From NCBI GenBank assembly GCA_000431775.1, contig FR888195.1, forward strand, positions 4,991-22,160: DNA of 17,170 nucleotides. The letters run 5' to 3'. A model generated the notes under the pieces. The model was given only the letters and a program-made list of their open reading frames with translations, did no database searches and was not told the origin of the DNA. The DNA comes from Clostridium sp. CAG:413. GTDB lineage: Bacteria > Bacillota > Clostridia > Oscillospirales > Acutalibacteraceae. How positions within the stretch are numbered: the first letter of the stretch is position 1; each line of letters begins with the position of its first letter. Shown here piece after piece: positions 13,306 to 17,170 of the stretch. A program made the position numbers and the translations under genes.

Positions 13306-15249
13306 TTATTTCTCCTGTTTTGAAAGATTTTTGGTGTAGTTGAGCAGGCCGCCCGCAAGGATCATAGCCGTCTGCCTGTCGGAGTAGTCGTAGTTCAGGG
13401 CGTATTCCTCGCCTTTGGTGAGATTCTTGAGGGTGACGGGCTTGCCGTCCGCGATCTTCTCACGGATACCCTCGAGAGCGAGCGTGTCGTCGGTGTCTAT
13501 CCTGTCATAATCGCTGCCGTCGGCAAAGGTGAAGGGCATGATGCCTGCGTTTATGAGGTTAGCGCAGTGGATGCGGGCAAAAGATTTCGCAATGACCGCT
13601 TTTATGCCGAGATAGAGAGGGACAAGAGCTGCGTGCTCCCTCGATGAACCCTGGCCGTAGTTTGCGCCGCCGATGATGAAGCCCTTGCCTGCCGCCTTGC
13701 AGCGTTCGGAGAATTTCTCATCGCACTGCCTGAAGCAGAAGTTTGAAAGGTAAGGGATATTTGAGCGGTAGGGGAGGATCTTAGCGCCTGCGGGCATGAT
13801 GTGGTCGGTGGTGATATTGTCGCCGACCTTGAGAATTGCGGGTGCTTCAATGGATTCGGGCAGCTCAACGCTCGTGGGGAAGGGCTTGATGTTGGGACCG
13901 TATTTGATCTCAACAGAGTCTGCCTCTTCAACAGAAGCGGGCTTCTCTATCATGTTGTCGTTGATGATAAAGCGCTCGGGCAGCTTGATCTCGGGCATCT
14001 CGCCGAGAGTCCTCGGGTCGGTGAGGCAGCCGGTCAGAGCCGATGCCGCCGCTACTTCGGGGCTGACAAGGTAAATGCCTGCGTCCGCCGTGCCGGAGCG
14101 ACCCTCAAAGTTTCTGTTAAAGGTTCTGAGTGAAACGCCCTTTGACTGCGGCGACTGACCCATGCCGATGCAGGGGCCGCAAGCGCATTCAAGCAGCCTT
14201 GCGCCTGCGCCGAGGATGTCGGAGAGCGCACCGTCGAGCGAGAGCATATTGAGCACCTGCATTGAGCCGGGGGAAATGGTGAGGCTTACGTTCGGAGCGA
14301 CCTTTTTGCCCTTGAGTATTGCAGCCACCTTGAGCAGGTCGAGCAGCGAGGAATTGGTGCAGGAGCCTATGCAGACCTGGCTTATCTCTATGTTGCCTAT
14401 TTCGCTGACCTTCTTGACGTTGTCGGGCATATGGGGCATAGCCGCCATCGGCTCGAGCGCGGAGAGGTCAATGTCGATTATTTCGTCGTACTTTGCATCG
14501 GGGTCGGGCTTCAGCTCGCTCCAATCCTCTTCGCGCCCCTGAGCCTTGAGGAAGGACTTGGTTATTTCATCTGAGGGGAATACCGAGGTGGTTGCGCCGA
14601 GCTCGGCGCCCATGTTGGTGATAGTTGCTCTCTCGGGCACAGAGAGGGTCTTGACGCCCTCGCCGCCGTATTCGATTATCTTGCCCACGCCGCCCTTAAC
14701 GGACATGATTCGGAGCACTTCAAGGATGATATCCTTTGCGCCTACCCACGGCGAGAGCTTGCCGGAGAGGCGTATGAGGGTCATCTTGGGCATGGTGGTG
14801 TAGTATGTGCCGCCGCCCATGGCTACCGCCACATCGAGACCGCCTGCGCCGATAGCGAGCATACCGATGCCGCCGCCGGTGGGAGTGTGGCTGTCTGAGC
14901 CGATGAGAGTCTTGCCGGGCTTGCCGAAGCGCTCAAGATGGATCTGATGGCAGATGCCGTTGCCGGGCTTCGAGAAGAGCAGGCCTCTCTTTTTGGCGAC
15001 GCTCTGGATAAATCTGTGGTCGTCGGCGTTCTCAAAGCCGGTCTGGAGGGTGTTGTGGTCTATGTAAGCCACCGACAGCTCGGTGCGTACACGCTCAACG
15101 CCCATTGCTTCAAATTCAAGATACGCCATGGTGCCCGTTGCGTCCTGAGTAAGGGTCTGATCAATTCTTAGACCTATCTCGGTGCCGGGGATCATTTCAC
15201 CGCTGACAAGATGGCTCTTTATCAGCTTTTGACCTATTGTCATTCCCAT
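13306..15249 (-). CDS. acn: Aconitate hydratase, short clostridial type
   Basis: This 647-residue cytoplasmic iron-sulfur enzyme isomerises citrate to isocitrate. The three cluster cysteines are C297 in CIGSCTNSS and C357 and C360 in CACGPCIG. Other conserved stretches are DQTLTQDATG (30-39), DSHTPTGGG (119-127) and, in the C-terminal swivel domain, ITTDHIMPAG and GGANYGQGSSREHAALVP. It is shorter than AcnA/CitB (about 900) and resembles the compact enzymes of anaerobic Firmicutes. ATG 15249 has a strong AGGAGG 6 nt upstream. It forms a pair with icd, 1 nt downstream, for 2-oxoglutarate and glutamate synthesis; citrate synthase is not in the window. Only 40 nt separate it from the lipoprotein gene, with no terminator, so readthrough from upstream is likely. 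Confidence 0.95.
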   Translation of the reverse strand: MGMTIGQKLIKSHLVSGEMIPGTEIGLRIDQTLTQDATGTMAYLEFEAMGVERVRTELSVAYIDHNTLQTGFENADDHRFIQSVAKKRGLLFSKPGNGICHQIHLERFGKPGKTLIGSDSHTPTGGGIGMLAIGAGGLDVAVAMGGGTYYTTMPKMTLIRLSGKLSPWVGAKDIILEVLRIMSVKGGVGKIIEYGGEGVKTLSVPERATITNMGAELGATTSVFPSDEITKSFLKAQGREEDWSELKPDPDAKYDEIIDIDLSALEPMAAMPHMPDNVKKVSEIGNIEISQVCIGSCTNSSLLDLLKVAAILKGKKVAPNVSLTISPGSMQVLNMLSLDGALSDILGAGARLLECACGPCIGMGQSPQSKGVSLRTFNRNFEGRSGTADAGIYLVSPEVAAASALTGCLTDPRTLGEMPEIKLPERFIINDNMIEKPASVEEADSVEIKYGPNIKPFPTSVELPESIEAPAILKVGDNITTDHIMPAGAKILPYRSNIPYLSNFCFRQCDEKFSERCKAAGKGFIIGGANYGQGSSREHAALVPLYLGIKAVIAKSFARIHCANLINAGIMPFTFADGSDYDRIDTDDTLALEGIREKIADGKPVTLKNLTKGEEYALNYDYSDRQTAMILAGGLLNYTKNLSKQEK

Positions 15250-15289
15250 ATGTGACCTCCTGATATATATAAATGTTTTATTGCCTTGA

Positions 15290-15760
15290 TCATTTCGTTA
15301 CCGTGAAGGTGTAGATATCGCCGTTTTTAACATAAGTCTGATCGACGCCCTTTTGCGACAGCTCGCCGTTGACGCTGAACGCCCAGTATGTGCCGTCCTT
15401 GTCATAGTCGGCGGTGATGCCGTTGACCGTCTTGACATAGAGGCCGTAATCGCCCTGTTCGCCGGATATAAGACCGATCGAGCTGAGCGCCTCGCCGACG
15501 GTGGATTTATCTGACGCAACGTCAAATACCGTGCTGTTGCCGTTACTGTCTATGACCTCGAGCATAAAGGAGAATTTGCCGCTGCCGATCTTGCTGTGGG
15601 CTCCGTTCGCCACGGTGTATGCCGCGGTCGTTTCGGCTGCGGTGGCGGTAGTGCCCGCAGCGGTCGTTGCGTCGTTCCCGCCGCCTGAGCAGGAGCAGAG
15701 CACGGTGCATACGCACAGTATGGCGCAGATGAGCGAAAGAATCGCTTTTGATTTCTTCAT
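15290..15760 (-). CDS. Secreted lipoprotein with DUF4430-like domain
   Basis: This 156-residue protein starts with a lipoprotein signal: MKKSKA, a hydrophobic core and L-C-S-C with lipidated C24. A Thr/Ala-rich linker (about 31-50) follows, then a small beta domain (50-156). The domain's end, GTYWAFSVNGELSQKG plus YVKNGDIYTFTV, matches the DUF4430/transcobalamin C-terminal-like pattern. Such domains occur in surface proteins of gut Firmicutes, and some bind cobalamin or other ligands; the ligand here is unknown. The start is ATG 15760 with GTGAGG upstream. An extension to 15799 would overlap the transporter gene and precede the signal peptide, so it is rejected. It begins 17 nt after the Na/Pi transporter stop and ends 40 nt before aconitase. 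A functional link to phosphate uptake is unproven. Confidence 0.82.
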   Translation of the reverse strand: MKKSKAILSLICAILCVCTVLCSCSGGGNDATTAAGTTATAAETTAAYTVANGAHSKIGSGKFSFMLEVIDSNGNSTVFDVASDKSTVGEALSSIGLISGEQGDYGLYVKTVNGITADYDKDGTYWAFSVNGELSQKGVDQTYVKNGDIYTFTVTK

Positions 15761-15776
15761 TTCAACTACCTCACTT

Positions 15777-17170
15777 TTAAGCCTTGCCGGGCAGGGCATA
15801 TTTTTTCTTGAAGCCGTCGTAGGCAGCGGTGAATTCCTTGCCGCCCGCGTTTTTGTATTCGTTAAGGTATTCGTGCGTGTCGAATACCGAATGACCTATC
15901 TGAATTATGCATACCGCAATGTTGGAGCAGTGGTCGGAGACTCTCTCGTAATTCGTGAGGATGTCCGAGAGCACGAAGCCGAGCTCGATGGTGCAGCTGC
16001 CGCCGGTGAGACGGGCGATGTGCCTGTCCTTTATCTCGGCAAGGAGCTTGTCAATGACCTGCTCGAGCGGCTCGACCCTGAGCGCAGCCTCGGCGTCGTT
16101 GTCGCAGAACGCCGTAACCGTGATATCGAGTATCTCGCTTATCGCCTTTGTGGCGGTCATCAGTTCGTTCTTTGCTTCGTCAGAGAAGCTGATGCCCTTG
16201 TCGGATATCTCCTGCGCGACCTTGACTAAATTCAGCGCATGGTCGCCGATCCTCTCGAAATCGCCGATAGTGTGCAGCAGGGTGGAGACGATGTTGGCGT
16301 CCTCGTCCGTCAGCTCAAGACCGGATATCTTGACAAGGAAGGTGCCAAGCTTATCCTCATAGTCGTCGAGCGATTGCTCAAGCTCGGTTATCCTGTCGGC
16401 GGCTTTGCGGTCATATCCGCCGAGCAGTTTTATTGACTCGGTGAAAGCCTCTCTTGCAATCTTGGCCATTTCAACCGTATGGTTGCGGCATTCCGAGACG
16501 GCGAGCGGTGGGGTGAGCAGCAGCCTTTCGTCGATAAAGGTTTTTTCGCTCTTGTCGCCCTTATCGCGCACCGCCTTGATCGCCAGCTTCTCGAGCAGAG
16601 AACTGAACGGCAGCAGCAGGAGTGAGGTGGCGACGTTAAAAATGCTGTGTATCATTGCAATGTCGTGCGGGCGCAGGGCGGTGTCAACAAATGCGAATTT
16701 GAATATTGCGTCAAGGCCGTAGAAGAGCGAGAGGAAAACGGCTGTGCCTATTACGTTGAATGAGACATGGATGAATGCCACCCTCTTTGCGTTCTTGCTA
16801 ACGCCGATGCTCGATATCAGCGCCGTGACGCAGGTGCCGATATTCTGACCCATGATTATGGGTATCGCCATGCCGTAAGTGACGCTGCCCGTCATTGAGA
16901 GAGCCTGCAATATGCCGACAGTTGCGGCGGAGCTTTGTACTATACCCGTGAGCACTATGCCGACCGCAAGACCGAAGAGGGGATTGTTGAACATCAGCAT
17001 TATCTCGCCGAAGCCCTCCATCTCCGCAAGCGGGCTGACCGAGTCACTCATCAGCTCCATGCCGAACATCAGCACAGAGAAGCCCATGAGGCAGGAGCCG
17101 ATGTCCTTTGTCCTGCTCTTTTTGGCGAGCATTATCAGCAGTATGCCTGCAAGCGCCAGCAGCGGCGAGA
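15777..17170 (-). CDS. Na/Pi cotransporter with C-terminal PhoU domain (5' end off window)
   Basis: This membrane phosphate transporter of the Na/Pi-cotransporter II family is fused to a cytoplasmic PhoU-like domain. The frame stays open to the right edge (upstream residues SPLLALAGILLI), so the start is missing, about 80-120 residues by comparison with relatives near 540-590. The visible membrane part has the family motifs GIVLTGIVQSSAATVGIL and GQNIGTCVTALISS, then several hydrophobic helices. The last 220 or so residues are helical with two PhoU-type repeats, including HTIGDFERIGDHALN and TNYERVSDHCSNIA, whose E/D and R residues bind metal in PhoU. It is first in a run with the lipoprotein, aconitase and icd. 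It probably imports phosphate; transport of another anion cannot be excluded. Confidence 0.9.
   Translation of the reverse strand, partial: SPLLALAGILLIMLAKKSRTKDIGSCLMGFSVLMFGMELMSDSVSPLAEMEGFGEIMLMFNNPLFGLAVGIVLTGIVQSSAATVGILQALSMTGSVTYGMAIPIIMGQNIGTCVTALISSIGVSKNAKRVAFIHVSFNVIGTAVFLSLFYGLDAIFKFAFVDTALRPHDIAMIHSIFNVATSLLLLPFSSLLEKLAIKAVRDKGDKSEKTFIDERLLLTPPLAVSECRNHTVEMAKIAREAFTESIKLLGGYDRKAADRITELEQSLDDYEDKLGTFLVKISGLELTDEDANIVSTLLHTIGDFERIGDHALNLVKVAQEISDKGISFSDEAKNELMTATKAISEILDITVTAFCDNDAEAALRVEPLEQVIDKLLAEIKDRHIARLTGGSCTIELGFVLSDILTNYERVSDHCSNIAVCIIQIGHSVFDTHEYLNEYKNAGGKEFTAAYDGFKKKYALPGKA

Noticed and set aside
13305..13358. Isocitrate dehydrogenase start at 13358
   Set aside because: This would overlap the aconitase coding end by more than 50 bp. 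ATG 13304 has GGAG and sits 1 nt after the aconitase stop.

Overview
The window looks like a chromosomal segment of an anaerobic Firmicute of class Clostridia, most likely in the Oscillospiraceae/Ruminococcaceae neighbourhood. This is inferred from gene content and style: GC-rich genes with AT-rich intergenic DNA, AGGAGG-type ribosome binding sites, consensus sigma-A promoters, a short aconitase paired with isocitrate dehydrogenase, and a stand-alone GlmU-like acyltransferase next to glmM. No rRNA, tRNA, CRISPR array or insertion sequence was seen. Most genes lie on the minus strand; only the glmU-like/glmM pair is on the plus strand.

Layout, left to right. (1) 1-259 holds a perfect-consensus minus-strand promoter with a palindrome in its spacer, which drives a roughly 95-nt terminated transcript (small RNA or attenuated leader), and then the terminator of the next gene. 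(2) 260-6779 is an envelope-stress-type module read right to left: response regulator, sensorless histidine kinase, strong terminator, then ABC ATPase, a large FtsX/MacB-like permease and an exported membrane-anchored beta-domain protein. The last gene is broken by a 20-bp imperfect tandem duplication. (3) 6881-8449 is a PutP-type sodium/proline symporter. (4) 8450-8717 is a divergent promoter region. (5) 8718-10796 carries a left-handed beta-helix acetyltransferase-like protein and phosphoglucosamine mutase, both for UDP-GlcNAc synthesis, ending in a strong terminator. (6) 10833-12075 is the most unusual part: an EcsC-like protein with an EF-hand/dockerin-type calcium loop, preceded by a 250-nt leader. 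The leader has its own promoter, a three-stem structured RNA and an intrinsic terminator whose arms can exchange with the first stem, as in a riboswitch or attenuator. (7) 12138-17170 reads right to left: a Na/Pi cotransporter with PhoU domain (cut by the window edge), a DUF4430-type lipoprotein, aconitase and isocitrate dehydrogenase, tightly spaced and probably at least partly co-transcribed.

How the parts work together. The two-component pair probably controls the separately promoted ABC/exported-protein operon. Aconitase and isocitrate dehydrogenase make 2-oxoglutarate for glutamate synthesis. The glmU-like/glmM pair feeds peptidoglycan precursors. The best candidate for something undescribed is the leader RNA at 11855-12075 with its EcsC-like gene. 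The best candidate for a sequence or assembly problem, or a recent mutation, is the duplication at 1035-1074.
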